64,000 nt of DNA from Volvox africanus (GCA_030268105.1 BSDZ01000016.1:2921501-2985500); one strand, 5' to 3'; numbered from the stretch's first letter, positions 14,099-21,923 are shown. The notes: generated by a model from the sequence alone, not told the origin. Numbers and translations are program-made.

Positions 14099-16606
14099 TC
14101 ATTGGGCTTGCGTGGCACGTTTGCGGGCTTCTTCGAGCAGGGGTTTCATGTCCTGTGAGAAGTTGCGTGCCGGTTCCCATGAGTTGTGCTCGTCGGTATA
14201 CCCTGTCCACTTAACCAAGTACTCGTGTACTGTTCGCTTACGTCGGTGTCGGCCCACACGACGCGAGCGATAATCTAACACCCGCTCCACATCGTAAAAC
14301 TTCTGTTTACAAGCGATCCAGGTCTCGGGAACTGGTTCGATCGCTGCGGGGGCGTTAGCAGGCTCAGGGACGGGTTCCGTATTACGATACGGACGAACAA
14401 GCGATACGTGAAACGTGGGGTGAATGGTCATATCAGCGGGCAATGCAAGCTCCACAGCCACATTCCCAACCATGCGCACGACAGGATACGGACCAATCCA
14501 GCGGGGTAAGAGTTTTCGGGATCTGTCGGCCAAGGAACGCAAGTTCTTGGTGCTTAGCAACACGAGTTGCCCTTCCGAAAACGTCACATCCTGCTTAGAT
14601 TTGTTATAGTATTCCGTCGTTTGTTGCTGCGCCGCGTCCAAACACGACTTCGCGTCTGTGATTCGGGACATAAAAGACTTGGCAAAAAGTTTAGCAGCAG
14701 GCACGTTCACTTCCAACTCACGCCACACGGGTAGCGCGGGATGAAATCCGTAGTTAAGAAAGAACGGACTTTTGCCTGTAGAGCGGTTAACAGCGTTGTT
14801 AAGCGCGAATTCTGCCGCAGTCAAATATGTATCCCAAACGAGTGGTGTGCGACCAGCATAATTGCGCAACATATCACCCAACGTGCGGTTTGTGCGTTCG
14901 GTTTGACCATCAGTCTGCGGGTGATACGCCGTGCTCAGGTTGACGCGCATGCCAACTAGTTTGCAGAGCGCTTCCCAAAACTTAGACGTGAACTGTCCAC
15001 CGCGGTCAGAGATCACATTTTTGGGAATCCCGTGTAACCGAACCACATTATCAAAAAACAAACGTGCGGTTTGCTCAGCCGTGCAGGATGATGTGCATGG
15101 TGCTAGGTGAACCATCTTAGTCAGACGATCGACCATTACGAACACCGCATCGTATCCCCCCTCAGTTTTGGGCAGCGCGACTACGAAGTCCATGGAAACA
15201 CTTTCCCAAGGCGCATCCGGGACAGGCAACGGTTGCAACAACCCATGGCCCTTACCGGACAAAGCCTTATTGCGCTGGCACAGACTGCATGTCTGAACGA
15301 AGTTCGCCGCATCCTTAGCCAAACGAGGCCACCAAAAGGAACGTTGCACCAAGTCGATCAATCGCTTGCTACCTGGGTGTCCTGCTAACGGGTCCTCGTG
15401 GAACCGCGCAAGGATGTCGTAGCGTAGCGCGTCGTCGTTCGGAACGACGATTTGCGTAGCTGCACCCTCCGTCCGTAGCCAAAGGCCATTCTGCTTGCGA
15501 AGGTTTTCTACATTAGCCGGGTCCGCGAACCAGGCGTCTGCGTTGTAGGCAACCTTCAACCGCTCCGCGAGGTCCGTCGCGATCGGTACCTCCTCGCTAC
15601 GCGGTCGCACGACGGGCACTGACAAAATTGCAGCATGTAGCGACGGATGTCGACTGAGAGCATCGGCAATATTCAATTTACCAGAAATATACTCCCAGGT
15701 GCAGTTGAACCTAGCTAAATATTCCATCCACCTAGCTTGACGGCGGTTCAACGTCGGAACGCTTTGCAAAAACGTTAGGGGCTTGTGGTCAGTCTTTAAA
15801 GTAAACGGGCGTCCCTCGAGGTAACAGCGCCATTCCTTTAAAGCATGCAGCACGGCCAGAAGCTCCTGTTCCCCGGTGGTGTAGCGAATTTCCGCACCAG
15901 AAAACTTCTTACTCGTGAAGGCGATCGGTCGTCCTTCCTGTAACAATACAGCGCCGCTTCCAAATATTGAGGCATCAGACACTACCTCAACACGAAATGG
16001 CAACGAGTAATCAGGGAATGCAAGGGTGACATCTTCGGCAACGATTCGTTTGAGCTCTTCGAATGCCCGCTGGCATTGCGACGTCCACGACTCGAGCGAA
16101 ACGAAAACGCCTTTGCGAGTTAAGTTAGTAAGCGGGGCCGCAATGATGGAATATTTTTCAATGAACTTTCGGAAATAATTGGTCAAGCCAAGGAACTTAC
16201 GCAGCTCCGTGAGGTTCTGAGGAGCGGGCCAATCGCGAACCACGGCGACCTTCCGCGGGTCCATCTTCACACCGGTGGCCGACACAATGTGGCCCAAATA
16301 TTCCACCTGAGGCTGCACCCAAAAGCATTTGGCGCGTTTAGCAAACAATTGCTCCCGCCTCATAACGTCGAGCACGAGCCGCAGATGCTCCAAGTGCTCC
16401 TCGCGCGTCTTAGAATATACCAAGATGTCATCCAGGTAGCAAACAACGAACCTGTCGATAAACGGCCTAAACATTCGGTCCATAACCGCCTGAAACGTCG
16501 CAGGGGCATTAGTCAAACCAAACGATAGGACCGTATACTCAAAGTGACCGAAGGGCGTCCGAAAAGCGGTTTTCGGGATATCAGAGGCAGCGATGCGAAT
16601 CTGATT
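14099..16606 (-). CDS. Pol fragment of retrotransposon 1: RT palm, RNase H, integrase, chromodomain
   Basis: Long open frame of 835 codons after the in-frame stop at 16607; it is part of a polyprotein and has no start codon of its own. Residue numbers count from the leucine at 16516. Reverse transcriptase: FGLTNAPATF just upstream and at 1-8, YLDD at 27-30, FLGLTNYFRKFI at 108-119. RNase H: D181 in SDASIFGSG, E218, D243 in TDHKPL, D285 in NIADALSR. Integrase: zinc finger H373/H380/C410/C413, catalytic D443, D504 and E540 (HPQTDGQTE), then a GPY/F-type module, WIGPY, at 673-677. Chromodomain: about 739-790, with YDVERVLDYR, EYLVKWTGY and NSWEP, keeping the aromatic residues Y741, W770 and W780 that usually contact methyl-lysine. 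All catalytic residues I looked for are present. Chromodomains of chromoviruses direct integration to marked chromatin, which fits an element inside a satellite. Confidence 0.93.
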   Translation of the reverse strand, partial: NQIRIAASDIPKTAFRTPFGHFEYTVLSFGLTNAPATFQAVMDRMFRPFIDRFVVCYLDDILVYSKTREEHLEHLRLVLDVMRREQLFAKRAKCFWVQPQVEYLGHIVSATGVKMDPRKVAVVRDWPAPQNLTELRKFLGLTNYFRKFIEKYSIIAAPLTNLTRKGVFVSLESWTSQCQRAFEELKRIVAEDVTLAFPDYSLPFRVEVVSDASIFGSGAVLLQEGRPIAFTSKKFSGAEIRYTTGEQELLAVLHALKEWRCYLEGRPFTLKTDHKPLTFLQSVPTLNRRQARWMEYLARFNCTWEYISGKLNIADALSRHPSLHAAILSVPVVRPRSEEVPIATDLAERLKVAYNADAWFADPANVENLRKQNGLWLRTEGAATQIVVPNDDALRYDILARFHEDPLAGHPGSKRLIDLVQRSFWWPRLAKDAANFVQTCSLCQRNKALSGKGHGLLQPLPVPDAPWESVSMDFVVALPKTEGGYDAVFVMVDRLTKMVHLAPCTSSCTAEQTARLFFDNVVRLHGIPKNVISDRGGQFTSKFWEALCKLVGMRVNLSTAYHPQTDGQTERTNRTLGDMLRNYAGRTPLVWDTYLTAAEFALNNAVNRSTGKSPFFLNYGFHPALPVWRELEVNVPAAKLFAKSFMSRITDAKSCLDAAQQQTTEYYNKSKQDVTFSEGQLVLLSTKNLRSLADRSRKLLPRWIGPYPVVRMVGNVAVELALPADMTIHPTFHVSLVRPYRNTEPVPEPANAPAAIEPVPETWIACKQKFYDVERVLDYRSRRVGRHRRKRTVHEYLVKWTGYTDEHNSWEPARNFSQDMKPLLEEARKRATQAQ

Positions 16607-16810
16607 CTAGCCCTGTTGTAAGTCAATTGAGGAAAAATAAGCCGAGCCCTTCAGCTTATCCAACAGGTCGTCAACGCGTGGCAAAGGGTAGCGATTTTTC
16701 ACCGTATTTGCATTTAACCCCCGGTAATCGATGCACATGCGCAAGGTCCCGTCCTTCTTACCGACAAACAAAATCGGTGCAGAATACGGGGATGTGCTGG
16801 GGCGTATCAT
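16607..16810 (-). pseudogene. RT fragment (fingers/palm) of retrotransposon 1
   Basis: 67-residue piece of reverse transcriptase with [26 protein letters not shown] and SSIDLQQG. It is in the same frame as the downstream pol segment but is separated from it by a TAG at 16607-16609. That stop stands where related enzymes have a tyrosine in the QQGY/QSGY motif, so it is a nonsense change in a conserved position. Its upstream end overlaps the preceding fragment in another frame (frameshift near 16810). Confidence 0.88.
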
Positions 16811-17124
16811 ACCCTTCGCAGCAAATCCGTCACCTGGCGCTTCACCTCGTCCAGCTCCAATGGACTCAACCTGTACATTGGCCGGGCCGTAGGCTGCGCT
16901 CCAGGCACGAGAGGGATTGTGTGATCAACAGGACGCATAGGTGGTAGGCCAGGGATATCTTTAAAGACGTCCTCATACTGCGACAGTAGGGCCTCAACCT
17001 CAGGATCCGCAGAAATCTGCGCGGTGGTGACACAACAGCTCACCCGCGGCCTTAAAAGCAGTCCGTGGGCACCCTTCCGTAACAAACGGACGGCCTCCTT
17101 ACGCCCGACTAGCTCTGGTTCGAT
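16807..17124 (-). pseudogene. Pol linker and RT N-terminus of retrotransposon 1
   Basis: Open segment between the TGA at 17125-17127 and a TGA at 16807-16809. It carries the usual Ty3/gypsy pre-RT motifs: [39 protein letters not shown] and the start of the LL.. helix before IRPS. It is in frame with the protease segment upstream. At its end the sequence slips by one base, so the conserved IRPSTSPY motif is found in a different frame. A one-base deletion near 16810 is the simplest reading. Confidence 0.85.
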
Positions 17125-18225
17125 TCACGCGGCCATTGCGGTCACAGCGAAATTAACCATAGGCACCGCCTCAGTTTCGCCCTCCTTTGGTGTGACATGT
17201 TCGAACGACAGGAAAGGTACCTTAATCGACAGAGTACCCTTGCACATATGCAGGGTTGCGGTCTCCATGTCGATGCGCGCGCGGTACTGTTGTAATGTCG
17301 ACGACCCCATTATGTACGGTGCAGTCTCTGCTAAGCCCTGCAGCACGTACGGCCGGGTCACAACACGCAAAGGGCCTATCGATAGGCTAAGGGTAATCCT
17401 GCCCACGATGGGATGCTTACCCCCGTCAGCAAGGGTAACCTGTGGACAATCAGACGACTCTGGGGACAACCCCAGCGCGTTCACCTCTGCGACAGAGATG
17501 AAGTCGTCGCTGGCACCGGTGTCAACAAGTGCCTTCAGAGTACGGCCATTCAAACCGATCTGAACCACAGGGACACGGTTATCTACGAGCGACTGCCCAG
17601 CAGACAACGTCAGTGCACTTAAGGCGGGTCCATAACCAACGGCACCCCCATCAGGAGTTTCGTACCAAACGTCAACCAAGTAGGATAGGCTTGGCCACGG
17701 AACCAGCGTACCCTCCCAATCCACACCATTGAACAAAACGGTGCCCGGCTCGAACCGGTGGACATGCCGCATACCCCTTAACAATGCCTCTGCCTTGCAC
17801 CGACAGAAAGCAGGGAGTAATACACATGCGGCAGTGCCTGGATATTGACGCCTACATCTCCTGTATATGGCCAACTGTTCCGACATCTCACGAGGGCAAT
17901 CCTTCGTAGAATGGCTCTCCGCACACCGTAGACAAACGTTGGCCAATTTTCGACGCTCGAATTCGGAACGATTGCAATTCCAATTTGGCATAAATGTGTC
18001 GTCCGTACGAGTACGCTTCGCGTTGGGGTCGGAACGCTGTGCGGCTGCCGACGACGGCGCACCACCACGCTTCCTGTTCCTAGCTGGGTCCGAGCTCGGA
18101 CCTGCTCCTACTGTACCACGGACACCCGAGCTAGCGTCCCCGCGCGCCTTGCGTTGCCCGTTGCTGCGTCGCGTCGCGGCAGTAGGCGTGGGGCGGGTCG
18201 CGCCGAGGTCCTGGTCGAGAGCCAC
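17125..18225 (-). CDS. Zinc-knuckle and aspartic protease segment of retrotransposon 1
   Basis: 366-codon open segment. I number from the GTG at 18225, which is not a proven start; the frame is the one in which the gag fragment at 18271-18492 is also read. Residues 1-75 are a low-complexity, basic and Ser/Ala/Pro-rich stretch. C98, C101, H105 and C110 form a zinc knuckle of spacing CX2CX3HX4C, one residue shorter than the usual CX2CX4HX4C. ALVDTGASDDFIS (DTGA 235-238) is the active site of a retropepsin-type aspartic protease, and the following 100 residues fit its body. It ends at TGA 17125-17127, beyond which RT-proximal sequence continues in the same frame. That stop could be a nonsense mutation or a gag-pro/pol boundary needing readthrough; the other defects favour mutation. 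No capsid domain was recognised upstream of the zinc knuckle. Confidence 0.85.
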   Translation of the reverse strand: MALDQDLGATRPTPTAATRRSNGQRKARGDASSGVRGTVGAGPSSDPARNRKRGGAPSSAAAQRSDPNAKRTRTDDTFMPNWNCNRSEFERRKLANVCLRCAESHSTKDCPREMSEQLAIYRRCRRQYPGTAACVLLPAFCRCKAEALLRGMRHVHRFEPGTVLFNGVDWEGTLVPWPSLSYLVDVWYETPDGGAVGYGPALSALTLSAGQSLVDNRVPVVQIGLNGRTLKALVDTGASDDFISVAEVNALGLSPESSDCPQVTLADGGKHPIVGRITLSLSIGPLRVVTRPYVLQGLAETAPYIMGSSTLQQYRARIDMETATLHMCKGTLSIKVPFLSFEHVTPKEGETEAVPMVNFAVTAMAA

Positions 18226-18270
18226 AGCTTCCCCAAGCGGATCCTCAGGGATGTCATCATGCCCTCGAGC

Positions 18271-18492
18271 TTAAGGTAATGGCAGAACCCGTGGTCCAGC
18301 AGTGTTGTCCATATTCGTGTTCACTGCTGAATGCGGCACAATTAAGTGAGCAGGGGTCTGAAGGAAAAGGGGCTCATGAGTGGCTCGCGCGCCAACAGTC
18401 TCAAGACCTCTATCCGGTGCTCTAGCAGCCACAACAAAATCGGGTTGGCTAGCTAGGCTAGTGTGCGGCGTATCGTCGTGTTCCGCGGACAT
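18271..18492 (-). pseudogene. Gag N-terminal fragment of retrotransposon 1, ended by an in-frame stop
   Basis: 73-residue segment starting at ATG 18490-18492 and ended by TAA at 18271-18273. The frame is that of the zinc-knuckle/protease segment 45 bases further on. Array units have a CAA codon where this copy has TAA, so the stop looks like a C-to-T change. The segment is about as conserved between element and array as the flanking leader. It has no recognised domain, and calling it gag rests on position and frame only. Sequence homology to the array ends near 18243, just after this segment. Confidence 0.6.
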
Positions 18493-18712
18493 GAAGCACG
18501 AAACGATACCCTAGGTTTGCGTAATAGAAGCCGACTTCTATCGCAAAGGCAAGAGTACAAAGCAATTCAGTGAGCCTTCCGACAGTACTCTTGAGAAGAT
18601 TCAGCAAACTCAGCAAGTACTTGCCCAGCTGAGTCCTGATCTCCGTAGTTTGGGCAATGAGAGTCGCCAACTGGTCCGGACGAACGCCGGTCTCAATCGC
18701 CGCGGCAAGCAA
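18458..18712 (-). other. Short leader ORF of unknown status, retrotransposon 1
   Basis: 84-codon open frame that overlaps the start of the gag fragment by 35 bases in a different frame. The first part (RPDQLATLIAQTTEIRTQLG) looks helical and could be a gag N-terminal coil if a frameshift separates it from the next segment, or it may be an untranslated leader with a chance ORF. The array keeps an equivalent 79-codon frame in every unit. I cannot decide between these readings. Confidence 0.3.
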
Positions 18713-18958
18713 TGCCGGTGCACTGAGATTACCTGCGACTCAGAGCGTACACTTACACAACAAGTGCAGCAATCTAAGCAAAAGCAATTAAACAATTACA
18801 AACCGGAAACGGCGGCGTCCGAAACGGCGCGGCCTAAGTCTTCGGCAAAAGTATCTAGCGGTCCTCGTGGTTCGTCGCTGGAACTCGCCATAGAAAGAAC
18901 CTACTTCCGATTAGACAAAGAGAGACAGTTAGGCAACGAACCTGTCTCGATACCAAAT
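18493..18958 (-). other. 5' leader of retrotransposon 1
   Basis: Transcribed leader between the 5' LTR and the gag-like frame. Apart from the primer-binding-like site next to the LTR and the leader ORF above, I see no clear element. It aligns along its whole length with the array internal segment (for example 20207-20673), differing by scattered substitutions. Confidence 0.6.
18941..18955 (-). other. Primer-binding-like site of retrotransposon 1
   Basis: On the minus strand it reads TGGTATCGAGACAGG, beginning three bases after the 5' LTR end. The TGG start (complement of tRNA CCA) and the position are as expected for the tRNA primer site of an LTR retrotransposon. TGGTATC matches the start of the usual initiator-Met primer site, but the following bases do not, so the primer tRNA is not identified. 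The same 15 bases recur three bases from the LTR in array units (for example 841-855). Confidence 0.6.
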
Positions 18959-19859
18959 TGTTGTACCTCTCGTTCGCGTTTGCTCATAAGTATCTGCACG
19001 TCTGGAGACTATCGACACCGATGCGCGAGCACTTGCAAGTACAGCAAGGCAAGCGAGAGCAAACAGAGACAGCGGAAGACTTCAAGTCGAAGAGAGATAT
19101 AACTTACGGTCTTACAGATCGGAATGATGCAATGGACGAAATCGCCGTCAGCGCCGGAAGCAAGCAATCATCATGCGGCGGTGATAAGCGAAGTTCAGGC
19201 TTAGCTCGGGCTAAGTAGAATATCGTATAGCAATAGTAATGTAGAACACACAAGTGTTCTCCGGTATCGAATGTCTTATCTTGCTTAGCCGTCCTCGCAT
19301 CTGTTATACTCGCAGCATCACAATGTCGTACGATTCACACTAGGAGGCCGATCCTAGATGTGACAACCCTACTGCGTATAGGCGATGTCTACGCATAACA
19401 ACGTATAAGCCTTTCCGGCATTCGCATGATGCAAGGGTACGGATAACGATATCCGGTTGCAGGGCATGTATCGCGACGAGTGCGGCGCTCTCAACGTGTG
19501 CTTAAATGAAGTAATATTATATCAGATAATATTACTTATCGTTTTGTAGCACGAGCATAATGCGCACTTCAATGCTTCGGGCTTTCATGCATGCTAGGCC
19601 GATTTGCCATGATGCGATGTCGCGATGGATAATGATATCATGCCAAATGCATATATAAATGTACACGAATACATTTATATCATGCAGGTTCATTTATATG
19701 CAATAATCATTCATGCGTTCATCAAGATAACACTTCGCCTTGTAGGGTCGCATCGACCTACGCATCGGCGGGAAACGAACCGTAGCACAATAAGTAGCAC
19801 TTCACCTCGTAGCGTCGGATCGACCTACACATCGGCGGGAAACGAACCGTAGCACAACA
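18959..19859 (-). repeat. 5' LTR of retrotransposon 1, chimeric with array LTR
   Basis: 901-bp LTR with TGTTGT and ACAACA ends. From 18959 to about 19580 it carries element-type variants shared with the 3' LTR (GGAGACTATCG, GGATAACGATATCCGG, ATCAGATAATATT, GTTTTGTAGC), with a few array-type bases. From about 19640 to the end it is array-type, including the duplicated U3-edge segment missing from the 3' LTR. It then continues directly into array block B. This is a recombinant LTR, so the divergence of the two LTRs cannot be used to date insertion. Confidence 0.88.
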
Positions 19860-20673
19860 ACGCACGTACGCATGAGTTGCATTGGCTATGCTAGGGCTTG
19901 GTGTCTTTTCAGTCAGCGAGATATTAAGCCTAGGAACGGGAATTGACAATCTCATCACCTCAGGGATGGCATCGTGCCCTTGCGCTTGAGGTAACGGCAG
20001 AACCCGTGGTCCAGCAGTGTTGTCCATATTCGTATTAACTGCTGAATGTGGCACAATTAAGTGGGCAGGGGTCTGAAGGACAAGGGGCTCTTGAGTGGCT
20101 CGCGTGCCAACAGTCTCAAGACCTCTATCCGGAGCTCTAGCAGCCACAACAAAATCGGGTTGGCTAGCTAAGCTAGTGAGCGGCATATCATCGCGTTCCG
20201 TGGACATGGAACACGAAGCAATACCCTAGGTTTGTGTAATAGAAGCCGACTTCTATCGCAAAGGCAAGAGTACAAAGCGATTCGGTGAGCCTACCGACAG
20301 TACTCTTGAGAAGATTCAGTAAACTCAGCAAGTACTTGCCCAGCTGAGTCCTGATCTCCGTAGTTTGGGCGATGAGAGTCGCCAACTGGTCCGGACGAAA
20401 GCCGGTCTCAGTCATCGCGGCAAGCAATGCCGGTGCACTGAGATTACCTGCGACTCAGAGCGTACACTTACACAACAAGTGCAGCAATCTAAGCAAAAGC
20501 AATTAAACAATTACAAACCGGAAGCGGCGGCGTCCAAAACAGCGCGGCCTAGGTCTTCGGCAAAAGTATCTAGCGGTCCTCGTGGTTCGTCGCTGGAACT
20601 CGCCATAGAAAGAGCCTACTTCCGATTAGACAAAGAGAGACAGTTAGGCAACGAACCTGTCTCGATACCAATG
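19860..20673 (-). repeat. Representative array internal segment (814 bp)
   Basis: Internal part of a unit. Positions 19958-20673 align with the leader and gag-proximal region of retrotransposon 1 (18243-18958). Positions 19860-19957 (about 98 bp) have no counterpart in retrotransposon 1. On the minus strand this 98-bp part runs straight into the next LTR and has no purine tract. The unit is thus a deleted element keeping LTR, primer site, leader and the start of gag, without protease, RT or integrase. Confidence 0.88.
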
Positions 20674-21224
20674 TGTTGTACCTCTCCTTCGTGTTTGCTC
20701 ATAAGTATCTGCACGTCTGAAGGCTTTCGACACCGATGCGCGAGCACTTGCAAGTACAACAAGGCAAGCGAGAGCAAACAGAGACAGCGGAAGACTTCAA
20801 GACAAGAAGAGATATAACTTACAGTCTTACAGATCGAAGCGGTGCAATGGACGTAATCGCCGTCAGCGCCGGAAGCAAGCAATCATCACGCGGCGGTGAT
20901 AAGCGAAGTTTAGGCTTAGCTCGGGCTAAGTAGGATAGCGTATAGCAATAATAATGTAGAACACACGAGTGTTCTTCCGGTGTTGAATATCTTATCTTGC
21001 TTAGCCGTACTCGCATCTGTTATACTCGCAGCATCACAATGTCGTACGATTCACACTAGGAGGCCGATCCTAAGTGTGACAACCCTACTGCGTATAGGCG
21101 ATGTCCAAGCATAACAATGTATAAGCCTTTCCGGCATTCGCATGATGCAAGGGTCCGAATAACGATATTCGGTTGCAAGGCATGCATCGCGACAAGTGCG
21201 GCGCTCTCAACGTGTGCTGTAATG

Positions 21225-21253
21225 AAGTAATATTATATCAAATAATATTACTT
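21225..21253. other. AT-rich hairpin in array LTR (representative)
   Basis: Perfect inverted repeat AAGTAATATTA / TAATATTACTT around TATCAAA, present in every array LTR and in both LTRs of retrotransposon 1. The right arm contains TAATATTAC, the same nine bases as the geminivirus nicking site, but here they are in the stem and the stem is AT-rich. Function unknown. Confidence 0.65.
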
Positions 21254-21368
21254 ATCGTTTCGTAGCACGAGCATAATGCGCACTTCAATGCTTCGGGATT
21301 TCATGCATGCTAGGCGGATTTGCCATGATGCGATGTCGCGATGGATAATGATATCATGCCAAATGCAT

Positions 21369-21396
21369 ATATAAATGTACACGAATACATTTATAT
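21369..21396 (-). promoter_or_regulatory. TATA-containing palindrome, candidate LTR core promoter (representative)
   Basis: Perfect 11-bp inverted repeat ATATAAATGTA / TACATTTATAT around CACGAA. On the minus strand a TATAAATG box falls about 180 bases into the LTR, a reasonable place for a U3 TATA box. Because it is palindromic, a TATA-like box also occurs on the plus strand. The 3' LTR of retrotransposon 1 has an imperfect version (13908-13938). Promoter activity is inferred from position and motif only. Confidence 0.4.
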
Positions 21397-21446
21397 CATG
21401 CAGGTTCATTTATATGCAATAATCATTCATGCGTTCATCAAGATAA

Positions 21447-21575
21447 CACTTCGCCTTGTAGGGTCGCATCGACCTACGCATCGGCGGGAAACGAACCGTA
21501 GCACAATAAGTAGCACTTCACCTCGTAGCGTCGGATCGACCTACACATCGGCGGGAAATGAACCGTAGCACAACA
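21447..21575 (-). repeat. 67-bp tandem duplication at the U3 edge of array LTRs (representative)
   Basis: Two imperfect copies, starting CACTTCGCC at 21447 and CACTTCACC at 21514, each running through TCGACCTAC and GGCGGGAAA to GTAGCACAA. The second copy ends the LTR. The 3' LTR of retrotransposon 1 has a single copy (13978-14039), so the duplication marks the array lineage. Repeats in U3 often hold regulatory sites; that is not shown here. Confidence 0.8.
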
Positions 21576-21923
21576 ACGCACGTACGCATGAGTTGCATTG
21601 GCTATGCTAGGGCTTGGTGTCTTTTCAGTCAGCGAGATATTAAGCCTAGGAACGGGAATTGACAATCTCATCACCTCAGGGATGGCATCGTGCCCTTGCG
21701 CTTGAGGTAACGGCAGAACCCGTGGTCCAGCAGTGTTGTCCATATTCGTATTAACTGCTGAATGTGGCACAATTAAGTGGGCAGGGGTCTGAAGGACAAG
21801 GGGCTCTTGAGTGGCTCGCGTGCCAACAGTCTCAAGACCTCTATCCGGAGCTCTAGCAGCCACAACAAAATCGGGTTGGCTAGCTAAGCTAGTGAGCGGC
21901 ATATCATCGCGTTCCGTGGACAT
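21474..21923 (-). CDS. Gag-derived 149-codon ORF repeated in array units (representative)
   Basis: Starts at ATG 21921-21923. The first 75 or so residues match the gag fragment of retrotransposon 1, keeping a glutamine codon where that copy has a stop. The rest is encoded by the 98-bp unique segment and the U3 edge of the adjacent LTR, so it is not gag. Copies lie at 1659 plus multiples of 1,716 up to 11955, and at 19758 plus multiples up to 59226, all uninterrupted. The second residue region varies (MSTE or MSME), and the last residues are FPTDA or FPADA. Openness over 31 units is explained by recent homogenisation and is not evidence of selection. Probably not a functional protein. Confidence 0.3.
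   Translation of the reverse strand: MSTERDDMPLTSLASQPDFVVAARAPDRGLETVGTRATQEPLVLQTPAHLIVPHSAVNTNMDNTAGPRVLPLPQAQGHDAIPEVMRLSIPVPRLNISLTEKTPSPSIANATHAYVRCCATVHFPPMCRSIRRYEVKCYLLCYGSFPADA

Larger units (their letters stand above)
13216..19859 (-). mobile_element. Retrotransposon 1: Ty3/gypsy element with chromodomain (chromovirus-like), degenerate
   Basis: LTR retrotransposon of about 6.6 kb on the minus strand. In element order: 5' LTR 18959-19859, primer-binding-like site 18941-18955, leader, gag fragment, zinc knuckle and DTGA protease, RT, RNase H, integrase with HHCC and DDE residues, a GPY/F-like module and a chromodomain, then polypurine tract 14044-14054 and 3' LTR 13216-14039. RT-RNase H-integrase order places it in Ty3/gypsy rather than Ty1/copia, and the terminal chromodomain points to the chromovirus branch. 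Defects are in-frame stops at 18271, 17125 and 16607, a one-base frameshift near 16810, and no recognisable capsid domain. It interrupts an array LTR at 13215/13216. Its 5' LTR merges into the array, so the right boundary is a recombinant junction rather than a clean insertion end. Confidence 0.95.
20674..21575 (-). repeat. Representative array LTR (902 bp)
   Basis: Typical array LTR: TGTTGTACC at the left, GCACAACA at the right, giving the 6-bp inverted ends TGTTGT/ACAACA. Read on the minus strand, the U3 edge is at 21575 and carries a 67-bp tandem duplication, followed by a TATA-containing palindrome and then an AT-rich hairpin. The primer-binding-like site lies three bases outside the 20674 end. 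LTR identity rests on the LTRs of retrotransposon 1 being homologous end to end. Confidence 0.9.

Noticed and set aside
13511..14273. Plus-strand frames at 13511-13762 and 13920-14273 as genes
   Set aside because: They lie within the 3' LTR or antisense to the chromodomain and show no domain.
17024..17563. Plus-strand 179-codon frame antisense to the protease region
   Set aside because: It is the shadow of the conserved protease/RT coding strand and has no recognisable motif.
13216..19859. DNA transposon with TGTTGT/ACAACA terminal inverted repeats
   Set aside because: The short inverted ends belong to each LTR separately. The interior codes for protease, RT, RNase H and integrase, and there are LTR-type direct repeats at both ends.
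13216..19859. Dating the insertion of retrotransposon 1 from LTR divergence
   Set aside because: The 5' LTR is partly replaced by array sequence, so the difference does not measure time since insertion.
21243..21251. Integrated geminivirus origin based on TAATATTAC
   Set aside because: The nonamer is in the stem, not in the loop, iterons were not seen and there is no Rep-like gene. Kept only as a low-weight speculation about amplification.
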